From Silene latifolia (lineage: Eukaryota; Streptophyta; Magnoliopsida; Caryophyllales; Caryophyllaceae), in contig NC_133534.1 in NCBI RefSeq assembly GCF_048544455.1, positions 223,290,292 through 223,354,291 of the forward strand: a stretch of 64,000 nt of DNA. The letters are read 5' to 3'. Numbering within the stretch: position 1 is the stretch's first letter; every line of letters starts with the position of its first letter. Under the pieces are notes generated by a model, which was not told the origin of the DNA, ran no database searches, and saw nothing but the letters and a program-made list of their open reading frames with translations. The translations under genes were made by a program, and so were the position numbers. Shown here in pieces: positions 1 through 12,815 of the stretch.

Positions 1-7
1 AAGGTAC

Positions 8-1069
8 TCAGCCTACGTTGTAGAATCCGCAGTAACACTTTGCTTGAAGCTCTTCCAAAGAAACAGCTCCTCCATTTAGCATAAAAACGTAGCCGGATTG
101 GGATTTCATGTCATCCCGATCAGTTTGGAAACTTGCGTCCGTGTAACCTCTTACACACAACTCAGTTTCTCCTCCAAACACTAAGAACGAATCCTTAGTT
201 CTTCTCAAGTACTTAAGGATGTTCTTTACGGCTATCCAGTGACTCTCACCAGGCTTGGCTTGATACCGACTTGTCATGCTCAAGGCATACGCAACGTCGG
301 GACGAGTGCAAATCATAGCATACATGATAGACCCAACAGCGGAAGCATAAGGGACGGTCTTCATGTGTTCAATTTCCTTAGGGGTAGAGGGAGACTGTGA
401 CTTGCTCAAAGTAATCCCTTGGCCCATAGGTAGAAATCCTCTCTTGGAGTCTTTCATATTGAACCGGTCAAGAACTTTGTCAATATAAGCTTCTTGACTC
501 AATGCTAGTATCCTCTTGGACCTATCCCTATAGATCCAGATACCTAAGATTCGTTGTGCCTCTCCCAAGTCCTTCATTTGGAAGTGTTTCCCTAGCCACT
601 CCTTAACGGAAGTGAGCGATGGAATGTCATTCCCAATGAGCAATATGTCATCCACATATAGGACAAGGAATACAACCTTACTCCCACTAAACTTCATGTA
701 TAAACACGGTTCTTCCACACTTCTAGTGAATCCGTATTGTTTAATGACATGATCAAAGCGATGGTTCCAACTCCTAGATGCTTGCTTAAGACCATAAATG
801 GACTTCTTGAGCTTACACACCTTCTTAGGGTTAGATGTATCCACAAAACCTTCGGGTTGTATCATGTACACCTCTTCTTCTAGAATCCCATTCAAAAAGG
901 CGGTTTTGACATCCATTTGCCAAATCTCATAATCATGAAATGCGGCAACCGCTAAGATTATCCTAATGGACCTTAGCATAGCGGACCGGAGCGAAGGTTT
1001 CGTCATAGTGTAAACCATGAACTTGGGTGAAACCTTTTGCCACCAATCTAGCTTTGTAAACATCCACAT
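8..1069 (-). pseudogene. copia RT (C-terminal part) and RNase H
   Basis: Continuation of the copia pol in another frame. QMDVKTAFLNG, IYGLKQASRSWN and the catalytic YVDDILL mark RT. The RNase H segment starts at RGYTDASFQTD, followed by SQSGYVFMLNGGAVS. After AVS one extra T near base 51 shifts the frame, and in the original frame a stop (TAG) stands where the family has a Glu codon (about 16-18). RNase H is therefore broken, and its end lies outside the window. Confidence 0.9.
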
Positions 1070-3683
1070 GTTTATCCACGCCGAGTTTAATTTTGTATAT
1101 CCATTTACACTGAAGAGGTCGCACTCCCTCAGGTAAATCCACCAAGTCCCATACTTGGTTCTCGTACATGGAATCCATTTCGGACCGCATGGCTTCTAGC
1201 CAAAGCGAGGAGTCGGGACTAGACATGGCCGATTTGTAGGTAGTGGGTTCATTACTCTCAAGAAGTAACAAAACACCATCCTCTTCGATGTTACCAAGGT
1301 AGCGATCAGGTGGATTAGAAATCCTACTTGACTTTCTAGGAATAATTACCGTTTCGGAGGAAGAGGGAATGCTTTCCTCCACGTTCTCCTCTACCTCGTT
1401 CTCGGTTTGTGGCTCTCGAACTTCTTCAAGTTCAAATTTTCTCCCACTCTGTCTCTTAGAAATAAATTCCTTTTCTAGGAAGACAGCATCACGAGCCACA
1501 AACACTTTGTTCTCGTGTTTATTGTAGAAGTAATAGCCACGTGTTTCCCTTGGATATCCTACAAAAAGACATTTGTCAGATCTGGGTGCAAGCTTATTGT
1601 CAGACTTGATCTTAACGTACGCTTCGCAACCCCAAATACGCATGAATGACAAATGAGGGACTCTCCCTGTCCATATCTCATATGGAGTCTTATCGGCTGC
1701 TTTAGTCGGGCTTCGATTTAGTGAAAATACTGCAGACAAGAGGGCAAAACCCCAAAATGAACTAGGAAGCTCAGTTAGACTCATCATTGACCGAACCATA
1801 TCAAGTAAAGTTCGGTTTCTCCTTTCGGCCACACCATTTAATTGCGGTGTGCCAGGAGGAGTCCATTGTGATACTATACCACAATCTTTTAGGTGTGAAT
1901 CAAATTCAATATTTAGATACTCACCACCACGGTCGGACCGTAGAGTCTTTATCTTTTTATCCAATTGGTTCTCTACTTCCTTTTGAAACTCTTTGAACTT
2001 GTCAAAGGCTTCACTTTTGTTCTTCATTAAGTAGACATACCCATATCTACTTAAGTCATCGGTAAAAGTAATGAAGTAGTGAAAACCTCCTCTAGCGGTG
2101 ATGGTTAATGGTCCACACACATCCGTGTGTATGAGAGCCAAAACCTCACTTGCTCGTGTCCCTTTTCCCGCAAAAGGTGCACGAGTCATCTTGCCTAAAA
2201 GGCAAGACTCGCATGTACCATAAGATTCGAAACCAAATGGTTTGAGCACTTTTGATGAAGCAAGTCTCTTAATGCGTCTTTCGTTTATGTGGCCTAAACG
2301 ACAATGCCAAAGGTAGGATTCGTTTGGATCACCCTTTTTGAGCTTTTTAGTTTCCATATGATAAACGTCATTAACATCATTTAAAACATAAATGCCTCCA
2401 ATTGAAATGGCCTTGCCATAAACCACATCATTTAAAGAAAAAGTACAACACTTGTCCTTAATCATAAAACAAAAGCCTTCCGCGTCTAACGCGGAAATGG
2501 AGATGATGTTCTTAGTTAAAGTTGGTACAAAATAACACTTATTTAAATACAACTCTAAACCACTAGCTAAAGTGAGCACATAGGTCCCTACGGCAACGGC
2601 GGCTACTCTAGCTCCATTGCCCATGCGGAGATCCACATCACCTTTTGCTAGTGCTTGCACGTCCCTTATACCCCGCAAATGGTTACAAAGGTGAGAGCCA
2701 CATCCGGTATCAAGTACCCAAGTGGAAGTACAAGCATAATTAACGTCTATCACATAGAGAGAGGAAATCATACCAATAGGCGTCACACGCCCTTCCTTGA
2801 GATCCTCCAAGTATTTGGGACAACTCCTCCTATAATGCCCCTTCCCATTACAATGGAAACATTCGGCCTCGGAGAGCTTGACACTTTTTGCCTTGGGATT
2901 GCCATTCACAACGGCCTTCCCCTTTCCCTTGTCAATTTTCTTTGACGATTTCTTGAATTGGGACTTTTCTTTCCCTTTTCCTTTCTTGACTCCAAGAGAC
3001 ATGTTCTTTAACTTCATGGTTAAAACATCTCCCTTTTCAATCCCACTAGCCTCCATATCCCTCTCCGCTTGGGTGAGGAGTGCATGAATTTCATGGTAAC
3101 TCTTATCCATACCATTCATGTTGTAGTTTACCCTAAAGTGGGCAAACTTGGTGGGGAGTGAGTGAAGGATACGATCCACCACAAGAGTTTTAGGAATCTT
3201 ACACCCTAGACGCTCTAGGATGTCAACATATTCGACCATTTTAAGGACATGGGGACCAACCTTTTGGCCCCTCTCAAGCTTAGCTTCAAAGAAGCGTGCC
3301 GCCGCATCGTATTGACGGACTTTAGGTGTTTGTGAAAACATAGTGATCATACGAGTGAATATCTCGTAAGCATTTAAAGAAATGCATGATAGCTTGAGGT
3401 TTGGCGATATTGACCATATCAACACATTCTTGATATCATTCAACATCCTCACATAGTCATCATGGGCGGTCCGCACCGCCGATGAAGCTCTTGCACCGGG
3501 CTCAATAGGAGGAGCATCGGTCAAGTAAGTGAGCACATTGTCGGACAACGCGGCACTTTTGATGTTGGATTCCCATTCAAGAAAGTTACTACCGTCATCT
3601 TTTAAAATACATTTGTCCATTACGGACCTTAGCCATGAATCTTTGCCTAGTGAAGTAGTCGATGGAGTTGATGAAGTTGCCAT
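963..3683 (-). pseudogene. copia Gag-protease-integrase-RT (N-terminal) polyprotein
   Basis: A 906-residue open frame starting at an ATG reading MATSS. Residues 1-260 are Gag, with a basic Lys/Gly-rich stretch. A CCHC zinc knuckle (CFHCNGKGHYRRSC) lies at about 275-288. The aspartic protease motif LDTG is near 324-327. The integrase zinc finger (H..H..CESC) is near 460-500. The integrase core follows with HTDVCGP, RSDRGGEY and GVAERRN as the D, D and E motifs. The start of the copia RT (KWIYKIK, YKARLVAKGF) is at about 860-890. The frame is lost near base 1040, where RT continues in another frame. The order PR-INT-RT places it in Ty1/copia; I do not assign a lineage. Confidence 0.92.
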
Positions 3684-5618
3684 TGCGAATTAAAATGCTA
3701 CAACAAAAAGGGAAAATTAACATTCATAGTTTTAAAAAATTACTTGTAAAAACATGTTTAGCAAGTTTTAGCATTTATATAATGACCTCCCACTAAATTA
3801 TATAAATGATTCCAAGACCCAAATATTAAACAAAAATGAGCATCGCTTGGGCGAAACATCCCATAATTGCGTAAATTCGGTAAGTCACGTTGACTAATTC
3901 TACCTCTAGAACTCTTGGTCGACAAATTTCCTCAAATTTATCTACTAGCCCCGGAACACAAGACCGTCTTATATCCCGTTGAGTCCAACCAATTTTGGCG
4001 TGTGATAACCGCTTACCACCCTACTTACCCAAGGTAAAAAGAGAACACCCCGCTTGGGCGAGCGTGGCTCTAATGAACAAGAGATTCATAGGTGTTACTA
4101 ATTGGTAAGGCTAATCTCAATTTTAGTTAAGTGAGAGATCTTGTCAATTTAGTCATAAATTCCTTATAAGTGAATTAATTCAGTGAATGTAAATGACGTG
4201 AATTGACAACCGCGAAAAATAAAATGCATGTGAATGGCGATTTTGGCATGCGCGAAAATAAAACAAGCAAACATGTAAGCATATGATTAAATCCTAGTAT
4301 GGCCTCCTAGTTAATAAACAACTAGTCTATTACACTTCGGAAACCAACTCCTTGGTCCCTTGCCTCTTCATTCCTTAAGTGGCTCTTCCTTGTGGGATTT
4401 GGAACACCTTCCAAAAATAGACTCCGTCTCGTTGTAATCCGTCTTTTGGAAACGCCTGTAAAATAACTATTACAAATTAATTACATAGCTATTCCTATTA
4501 TACATTAATTAATAAAATGAATAAAACTATTAATTAATTACAAACCGACGATACGAGATCGTATTTAATTACAAACAAATCGATATTCCCATTCATTTCG
4601 GGTAATAACGATTAAAAATTAACTAGGCCATACTAGGTACAAAAGATAAATACTTTAAATAAATGACAATCATTCATTCAACTTAAATAAATATGCTTAA
4701 AATGCTGTAAATATGATGCCAAAATCGCCCTACCTATCTTCATTGGTATCCATCTCGGTTTTGTGGATTTAATCGATTTTTAACATGTAAAAATCAATAA
4801 TTAACTCTTAAATCTCATTTAAGTCCAAACTAATAGTCCAAACTGTTTTGAACCTCAAAATTAGTCCTCACTAATTTTATGACAAATTATTAGTTTGGTT
4901 TGGTGATAATTTGCTAATTAAATTCGAAAAAACATAATATTTAAGTAAAAATCCAAAATAATTGAAAAATTACCCAAACAATTGAAACAAAAATTTTTAG
5001 TATTCTGGAACACTCCCAAGAACACCAAAAAGTCATAAAAGATGCCCAAAAATTTCGGATAAATTTTGTGAAGAAAAAGATCGATATTTATCGGTTTTTA
5101 ACCACTAAAACCAATAAATCATCAAAACAAAGTGAAAACACACATGCAAAATCACTTTTGACATTTAAATAATATTCTTAAATGTACATAAATTTATCAT
5201 GGACAGAATCAAAAATTTCGAAATAATGATTAATTAATTGGACTTTTATCGACTTTTTACTCAAAAATCAATAAACATGCAAAAAATTCGAACCAACCTT
5301 CAACCTTTTGCATACAATCAGTAGAAAACATGCATGAAATACCATAAAAAGGCCATGCACCGAATCAACATTTAACTAATTTTAGTCAATTTTTCACTAA
5401 AATGCGACATTTTGACTCGGTTTTCTACCAAAAATCATTAAAATTAGCAAAATTACTTGACAAATCACCAAAAATTCCACAAACCTTTTGAGATCAGTAG
5501 GTATGCATGTCCCAAAAATTTCGTGCCAAAACCTCTTCTAACACAATTTTTGAGTTTTTACTAATTATCTCATAATTCATAAAAATGCTTAAAATCAACA
5601 TGCAAATTACAAGCCTAT
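3684..5618 (-). other. Long untranslated leader of the copia element
   Basis: About 1.93 kb of AT-rich sequence between the primer-binding site and the gag start. I see no open frame, no domain and no second element in it. It is a plain 5' leader, long for a copia element, and could hold the packaging signal; that role is inferred from position only. Confidence 0.6.
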
Positions 5619-5630
5619 GCTCTGATACCA
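5619..5630 (-). promoter_or_regulatory. Primer-binding site of the copia element
   Basis: On the minus strand this reads TGGTATCAGAGC, the complement of the 3' end of plant initiator-Met tRNA. It sits two bases inside the 5' LTR end (LTR ...TTTCA, then AG, then the site), which fixes the LTR boundary. Confidence 0.9.
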
Positions 5631-5632
5631 CT

Positions 5633-6871
5633 TGAAAGATCATAGATCCATATTAGACTCTCTAATAAAATTAATTTATCTCATAAATTGATGTTTATGT
5701 GATCTATGTAACATGCATGCTAATATGAAAGCATAAAAACAAAGTATAAGGAAAAACAATTTCCTTACATTGAATATAAGGTAAAATGGGCACAAATTAG
5801 TTCTCCTTACTAATTTGTTCTTGAGCTAAATATATGTGGATGATCCTCCTTGTATAACCTTCAACTAGAAAGTCTCCTCCAAGTAGCACCCAAGAACAAC
5901 CCAAATAATATTAATAAGTAAGAACTAGTAACTTATTAATATGTGCCCTTGATAATAATACTAGTAATATTACTAACTATTCTTAGTAATAATAGTATAC
6001 TAGAGAGGAATTATTGTAGAGAGAAGGAAGAGCTTTTTTCACATGCAAAACATAATGATTTATGTGTAAGTAAGGTAGTGTGAAGAAGTGAATAAATAGA
6101 TGGAGTGAAGGAAGGGAAGTGGCGGGTGGAATATGATGGAGTGATGGAGTGTATAAACTTTGTCTTATATTTTTCATCTTACATCACATGCAAAATCTTA
6201 TATAAGATAAATTATGGTAGTATACAAAATAAGGTAAAATGATTATGTGAGTAATCATCCATTACACTTATTTTACACGGTCCACATGACCATATACGGG
6301 TCCATGTTGGTTTTTATATTTGTCGCACAAATCCGTGTAATTATCATATTAAACATCGTATCATGTTTAAATGCTTCCATAATAAATTCGTCCAATTCAC
6401 TCTGTAAATATACGTGTACCACTACACATATTATTTACGTACTAATATTAATCACATTAATCAATTAGTACAATTTTAGTAAATTAACAGTTAATTAACT
6501 AAAACCCGTTTCCCAAAACTTATTATTTAATTATCGCATAATTAAATAATAACTGCCGCTCCTCGAGTTCGCAACTCGAAATCTCTCTAACAATAATCGA
6601 CTAACCTCTTAGTCTATAAATCAAGGGACTAAAGGAATTGTATCTCATACAATTAATTAGTTATCAATTTGGGTTCGTTCCTTTAGGTGTGACCGAAAGG
6701 GGTCAGTTGATCACCGCCGTCTCACGACAATAACGTCAAACTCTAGTCAGCCAACCGTTATCGATTTACGTTAATCAACTGACGAGGATCAAATAATTAA
6801 ATATCTGATGATATTCTATTAATGAGATTTATTATGTTAACGCACTATTGTGGAGGACACTAACTCCAACA
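5633..6871 (-). repeat. 5' LTR of the copia element
   Basis: 1,239 bp. On the minus strand it begins TGTTGGAGTTAGTGTCCTCC and ends ATCTTTCA, with TG...CA ends. The inner border is set by the primer-binding site. The outer border is set by the restart of LINE endonuclease coding sequence at 6872. The partner LTR is outside the window. Confidence 0.85.
6196..6206 (-). promoter_or_regulatory. TATA-like box in the copia LTR
   Basis: The minus strand reads CTTATATAAG about 670 bases into the LTR, a typical position for the U3 promoter. It would leave about 530 bases for R-U5. This is a sequence match only. Confidence 0.35.
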
Positions 6872-7994
6872 GAATCAATAGGACGTAGTGGTGGCCTCCT
6901 TTTGCGTTGGGATGACTCAGTTGTATTAGCAACCCTTTCTTTAGATCCTCACTACATATTATGTAAAATAGCTTTCACTAAGCCACCTTGTAAAAATTAT
7001 GTAATGTTTGTCTTATTTATATATGAAGAAGCAAGGTTTGAGTATCGTCAGTCTTTGTGGAATCAAATTTCGTCTCTGATCTCCGGCATAACTCCTTTGT
7101 TGTTGATTGGGGACTTCTACCAAGTCGAATTGTTTTCTGATAAGCTTGGTGGTACCAGTTTCATTCGTGGACAATGTGATTTTACCACATGGAAAATTTC
7201 AAATGGCCTTGCGGATCTTCCCTTCTTTGGTCCCCGATTTACTTGGATGAACAGTCAGCTCAATTCTAACATTATTATGGAACGGCTCGATCGTGCCTAT
7301 GCCACTCAGGACTGGTTTAATCTTTTTCCTAATGCTTCTGTTACTCACCTTCCTATTCTTGTTTCGGATCATGCACCCGTCATTTTAAATCTGTTTCCTG
7401 TCTCAACACCGAGAAGACGACCATACCGTATTGACAACTGGTGTTTAACTTTTCCTGAAGTTCAGCAACTTGTTAACGAAGCTTGGCATACCCCGTTCTA
7501 TGGTTCCCCCATGTTTGTTCTGTCGCGTAAGCTTGCCTCTGTTCGCCACTCTATTCTTCAATGGGTACGACATCATCGTATTTCTTATGGCATCAACTGG
7601 TCTGATATAGAGGCTGATTTAGATTTGGCTGCCACGCAAATTGTTGATGATCGTTCAGCTGCAGGATTCTTAGAATTTCGCTCCTCTCGCTTGCATCTTT
7701 TACGCACCCAAAGACAGTACTAGGTACAACGTTCCAAGCTCAACTTTGAGATTTTGGATGGCTTTCCTATCCGTTTTCTTTACAGAAGGGTTAAACAACG
7801 TGCGGCAAAACACCATATCCTAGCTCTTCGCTCTGCTAATGGGGACTGGTTGCACTCCTCTGACTCTATTTCAGCTGAAATCCTCACTTAATTTAAGAAT
7901 TTGTTATGCCGTCACTGTGCTTCGGATGCTGCAGCTCCTCTTGGTTTTATCCATCCTTTACTTTCTGGCTTACACTTGCCCAGACTTGGCCCTG
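6872..7994 (+). pseudogene. LINE ORF2, endonuclease and start of RT region
   Basis: APE-type endonuclease lacking its N-terminus. SIGRSGGLLLRWD, LLIGDFYQVE, FTWMNSQLNS, ERLDRAYA and SDHAPVIL follow in the order expected for plant L1 endonucleases, including the catalytic GDF and SDH motifs. An in-frame ATG at 6848 lies in the copia LTR, so the first eight residues of that reading are an artefact of the junction. A stop at 7721-7723 and another at about 7890 break the frame. Coding similarity ends at 7994, where the minus-strand LINE begins. Confidence 0.85.
7984..7994. repeat. Left target-site duplication of the nested LINE
   Basis: ACTTGGCCCTG, repeated exactly at 12816-12826. The nested LINE lies between the copies. 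Confidence 0.85.
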
Positions 7995-8110
7995 ATTTTT
8001 TTGGGGAAAGTTAAGTATATACCATCAGGCAAAAATAAAAGTTCATGTACATCATTCGTAACCAGCTACAAAAAAGAATACATAGATCAATAAAGAATGA
8101 AAGAATAAAA

Positions 8111-8972
8111 CTAAGTCCCAAGATCTTGAAACCATGTCTGATCCTTTATCTTCAGAGGCCTAGTATTCTGCTTCAAAAAACGGGTCTTAACTTCATCCAT
8201 ACTCAGCTTGACTATTGCATCAGGACTCCTTACCACCATATCCAGTCTTGCCTCATTGCGGATCCTCCAAATCCAGTAAATTAACGCAACATGGCAGGCA
8301 CCAGCAAATCTCCTTTGTAGTTTAGTAATTCTCCTGCCTGCAGTATACCAGTGAACCAGATCATGAATTCTGAAATTGATATGCAAGTATTGCTGCAGCA
8401 GTCTGATACAAACCTTAGCATACACACAATCATTAACTATGTGAGCATTACTCTCAGGTGAGCTTGAACAAATAGGACAATTTTGATCAATCATGAGTCC
8501 CATTTTTAGTAGCCTATCCTTAGTAGGTAACCTCTGCTTCAGGTACTCCCACATAATAAACGAGCATTTAGGAGGTTGAGGCTATTCCAACATAAGTATC
8601 TCCACTCTACCAGAGGCTTCTTCACCCTCAACCAGGTATACCCAGCAGCAACCGTGTAATCACTAGGAGAGTTGAGCCATCTATTGTGGGTGTAGGCTTG
8701 CTTAAATGTCTGCATAATTAAAGTAATCTTCTTCCATGACCAACTACAATCTGTAGGGGCCAAGTAATCAGTCCAAGATCTATCTTTAATATACACACAT
8801 GACTAACCCATCTCACCCACAAATGATCTTTTTTGTTTGCAAGCCACCACACATACTTCCCAAGCAAGGCTTTATTCCAAGTCTTAGCATCCTTTATACC
8901 TAGTCCCCCTTCATCTTTGGGATAACAACAATCAGTCCAACTTATATTAGGAGCTTTCTTATACTCAGACAC
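8111..8972 (-). pseudogene. LINE ORF2 C-terminal zf-RVT region
   Basis: Downstream part of ORF2, in three overlapping frames. NISWTDCCYPKDEGGLGIKD is the usual segment after RT in plant L1 elements. WEYLKQRLPTKDRLLKMG followed by CPIC...SNAHIVNDC is the zf-RVT zinc-binding region, and a final stretch follows to 8111. Frameshifts lie near 8720-8800 and 8540-8560. Confidence 0.82.
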
Positions 8973-10859
8973 TCAACTCCACAGAAAGTTCCTACAAATG
9001 GCACTGATTCTATTTAAAATACCTGAGGGGATGAGAAAGATAGTAGCCCAATAAGAATGAAGAGTAGCAAGAACAGAATTAACTAGGACTACCCTTCCAG
9101 CATAAGTTAAGTGCCTGGCCCCCCATCCCCTAATCCTAGCCACAATCTTTTCAGTAAGCTTCATACCCTCATTTTTGGTCAACTTCTTGGATGAAATAGG
9201 GACCCCTAGATACTTAAAGGGAAGAGAACCCCTATGAAAACCAGAGTCTTTCAAGATAGAATCAACAATATCAGAAGTGACACCATTGAAATATATGTCT
9301 GATTTACTCTTATTCAAGCTTAGCCCAGATGCCTCAGAGAAAGTAGAGAAGGCTCGTAACATCCACATAATAGAATTTTCATTACCTTTGCAAAGCAATA
9401 AAAGATCATCTGCAAAAAGTAGATGATTCAGCTTGAGATGTCCACATAGAGGATGGAATCTGAAGCTATCCTGTTGAGCCACCACTCCCAATATTCTGGA
9501 CAAATACTCCATAAAGATGGTGAAAAGCAAGGGGGAGAGGGGATCCCCTTGCCTTAGCCCTCTCTTTCCTTGAAAAAATCCAAAATGATTGTCATTAACA
9601 ACCAAAGAATAGGTAGGACTCGTCACACAAGCCATCACCAAGTCAATAAATTTGGGAGGGAAATGCAGAGCTTCCATCATTTGCTTTAAAAATTTCCACT
9701 CCACTGAATCATAGGCTTTTTTTAAGTCTATTTTGATTAAACATCTAGGGGAGGCAGCCCTTCTATTATAAAGTCTCACAATGTCTTGACATATAAGCAC
9801 ATTCTCCACAATATTTCTCCCTTTTATAAAACCACCTTGACTTTCACTTATAATATCAGGAAGAACTCTACTCAGCCTCTTACACATGACCTTTGACAGA
9901 GTTTTATAAATCGTGTTGCAACAAGCTATAGGGCGAAATTCTAATACACTTGTAGGGTTTACAACCTTTGGAATCAGTGTGAGAGTAGTAGTGTTAGCTT
10001 GCTTGAGTAACTTACCAGTCTTGAAGAAATCTTGGATAGCTTCAATGACATCAGTTCCCACAATCTCCCAAGAATCCTTGAAAAATTGGCTGGAAAATCC
10101 ATCAGGTCCACGAGATTTAGTAGAAAGGATAGCCATCATACAATCCTTAATTTCAGCTGCTGTAACAGGGGCCAGCAGAATGCTCTTATGTTCATCAGTC
10201 ACCAGAGGACCAGTCCTAACAGTAGGTCCATGAACATCAGAAGTAGGAAGAGAAGTGCCTAAAAGACTCTTATAATAATCAGTAAAAGCTGTCTCAATTC
10301 CCAAACAAGTATTATATTCCACCCCATCAGCACCCTTAATACTCATCACTCTATTGTGAACTTGTCTAGCTCTGATCATATTATGGAAGTAACTAGTATT
10401 CTCATCACCAAATTTGATCCAATCCACTTTGGCGTTTTGACGAGAAAGAAAGATCTTTGAATCTTCGAGATGTCTATAAGACTCAGCAGCATCTCTTTCA
10501 GCTTGAAGCAACTGTTGGTCAGCAGGGTTATTATGCATTTGCGCTTGAATCTCCTCCAACAAAGCTTTAGCTATACCAGCAGATTTCTCAACATCAGCAA
10601 ACCCATTCCTGTTCAACATCTTGAGTGGTCCTTTTAAGCCTCTCAGCTTGTTCACAAGCCTATACATTAGAGTCCGAGCCACAGGCTTACACCAAGATTG
10701 CTGTACCACAGTGATAAAGTTAGGGTCCATACTCCACATGTTATAATATCTAAATTGAGACTTTCTTAGTACTTCTCCTGTAACACACACAGGGGTTATG
10801 GTCAAATAATCCTTCTGGAAGAAAAAAGAGCATATGAATCTGGATACATCCCCATCCAC
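8973..10859 (-). pseudogene. LINE ORF2 reverse transcriptase
   Basis: A 628-residue frame covering the linker and RT. GPDGFSSQFFKDSW, LIPKV...FRPIACCNTIYK, SQGGFIKGRNIVENVL, KIDLKKAYDSVEW, GLRQGDPLSPLLF, the catalytic LLFADDLLLLCK and FKYLGVPIS follow in the plant L1 order. The N-terminus joins the endonuclease across a frameshift near 10810-10860, where the endonuclease SDH-type motif is disturbed. Confidence 0.9.
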
Positions 10860-11515
10860 TCAGAATTGATCAAAAACCTATCAATCCTAGAAAAATTTCT
10901 AGAGGCAGGCATTTTCTTATTGTTCCACGTATAAAAAGCTCCCTGCCCCTTGATATTAGTTAATCCACAATAGTCAACACATTCCCTAAAATCAGCAATC
11001 TCAGTCCAAATAACATCTCTGCCAATGCGTTCATTATAGTTGAGAACACTATTAAAATCACCACACACAGCCAAAGGCCCATGGTATCTATCCTTCATGT
11101 CCTTAAGATGATCTCATAAAAGCAGCCTCTCTCCCTCATCATTGGATCCATAGACAACAGAATAAAAGAAAGTATCCCCTGAAGCAATTTCCAAGACCTG
11201 AGTAGTAATCACCTGAGCAGTTTTATGAAGAACTGACACATCAAACATCTGATGGTCCCAAATGATCCATACTCTTCCAACATGATGATATTCATTATTA
11301 TTAATCCCCTTCCAATGACCACCTAGCTTTGCAAGAACAATATCAAAATCCTGACTCTTAATTTTGGTTTCAACTAGCCCAAATAAGCCAATATTATTCT
11401 GAAATAAAAACTTTCTAACATCTACCTGCTTATTAGGCCCATTTATTCCTCTAACATTACAACTCCCTAAACTATCCATTATTACTTGATCCTGGTGGTT
11501 CCTCATGTCTCCCAT
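10802..11515 (-). pseudogene. LINE ORF2 APE-type endonuclease
   Basis: It opens with SCNVRGINGPNKQ, then VETKIKS, YSVVYGSNDE, VCGDFNSVLNYNERIG and FYTWNNKK...RIDRFLIN. These are the Asn, Glu, Tyr and Asp/Asn motifs of the L1 endonuclease. A stop near 11114 and a frameshift at the 3' end break it. Its start overlaps the end of ORF1 by about 40 bases. Confidence 0.87.
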
Positions 11516-12726
11516 TCAATGACCCCACTGGACTGCTAGCTAGGGCCTCCACATAAGACTTAGAAGGAGACCCTATCACCACACCTATGTGTTCCTGCCT
11601 AGACACTTGCTGAATAACATGAACATGGGTAATCATATTGGAGTTATGATAAGTTATCCCCCCAAATGACACCTCAGGGACTGGTACCACAGGTGGAGTC
11701 TTCACATTAACAGTAGGCTTCTGAACAACTCTCCAGACTTGTTTAGGAGGCTTGGGTACTGGTGGCTTCTGTGGGACTGATTTCTTCTTACACATACCAG
11801 TACTATGCCCAATCCCCTTACAAGTATCATACACAAGAGGCTTCCATTCATATTCCACCAAAATAGTCACCTCTTGTCCATGTTCATCCTGGAACATAAG
11901 TTTATCAGGGAATTTCTGACCAATCTCTACTTCCACTAATAATCTGGCATATCCCAGTCTGGTTTTATCTTCTGTGGCCCCATCTCGTTTTAAGAATTTT
12001 CCCAGCAACCCCGCTAATTTCTCAAGACAGGTTTTGCCTCAAAATTTGAGAGGTAACCCGCAAAGGCGCAACCAAATTGGGACAAATTGAACCTTCTCCT
12101 TACGCAGACTACACTCCTCAGTCCAGGGCTTGACAATTAAGGATTTATTGTCATACATAGGGAAGCCTTGCTGAAGCACAAGAGACTGACACTCTTTGGT
12201 AGGGAAACGAACCAAGAACACCCCATTAGGGAGGAAAGAAACTTTGTCATATTTATAGACCCCCCCCATAGCTTCTTAACAAACCCCTCGAGTAACTCCC
12301 ATGGCGGATTCGCCTAACACATGTGGACTCACTGCAAGTATCCCAGAATTTCAACTCATCTGCTACATCCTCCTTAGTAAACTTTAAAACAGGCACCTCA
12401 GACTCTTGGGTAATCGAAGGAGATTTAGTTTTCTTACCAGAGACTTCAATCCATTCACGAGCATCCTCAGTAGAATCAGTTTCCGATCCAAGTTCATCAT
12501 CCACAATGGTATCAAGATCGAGCACCGGGATCCCCACGATCTCACTAACCTCTCGAGTTTTTTGAGCATCAGCAGATTGCGAAATCGCAGGCCTTCTCTT
12601 AGATGATGAAGGAAAATCCATATCCAACCTTAACGCAGAACAATTAGAAAAAGAAAGTCGTTGTTTAGCTTTAGATCGTAATTTACTTTTTAATTGGGAT
12701 TTTTTTTTATTGATTTTCCTTGCCAT
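11472..12726 (-). pseudogene. LINE ORF1, Gag-like nucleic-acid-binding protein
   Basis: The start ATG at 12726 opens a very basic N-terminus (MARKINKKKSQLKSK). A frameshift near 12260 leads to a DUF4283-type segment (VFLVRFPTKE..., VPIWLRLCGLPLKF). After an in-frame stop near 12040 comes a zinc-knuckle-like CKGIGHSTGMC, then a Pro-rich region. This matches plant L1 ORF1 proteins, which bind LINE RNA. It is broken in at least two places. Confidence 0.8.
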
Positions 12727-12815
12727 GTTTGCAAGGTAAACCCTAGAAATCAGGAGAGAAGGTAGAACTTTCTCTCTCTAATCCCAATTTTTTTGCTAAT
12801 ATTATTGTGTTCATA

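Larger units (their letters stand above)
1..6871 (-). mobile_element. Ty1/copia LTR retrotransposon, 3' end outside the window
   Basis: A copia-type element read on the minus strand. From right to left it shows a 5' LTR (5633-6871), a tRNA-iMet-type primer-binding site, a leader of about 1.9 kb, and gag-protease-integrase-RT-RNase H in the copia order. The end of RNase H, the polypurine tract and the 3' LTR lie to the left of base 1, so the target duplication cannot be tested. The pol frame carries at least two frameshifts and one stop, so this copy is dead. It lies directly against the endonuclease coding sequence of the plus-strand LINE, which suggests it inserted into that LINE. Confidence 0.93.
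7995..12815 (-). mobile_element. L1-type LINE on the minus strand, near full length
   Basis: 4.8 kb flanked by the 11-bp duplication ACTTGGCCCTG. The minus-strand 5' end holds a short leader with CTAGGGTTT. It is followed by ORF1 (DUF4283-like with a zinc knuckle) and ORF2 (endonuclease, RT, zf-RVT). The 3' tail is only a short A-run (TTTTTTT at 7996-8002 on the plus strand). Both ORFs have frameshifts. The intact duplication and near-complete length suggest it is younger than the LINE it interrupts. Confidence 0.9.

Noticed and set aside
6848..6871. ATG at 6848 as the start of the LINE endonuclease
   Set aside because: These bases belong to the copia LTR; the true endonuclease start is missing.
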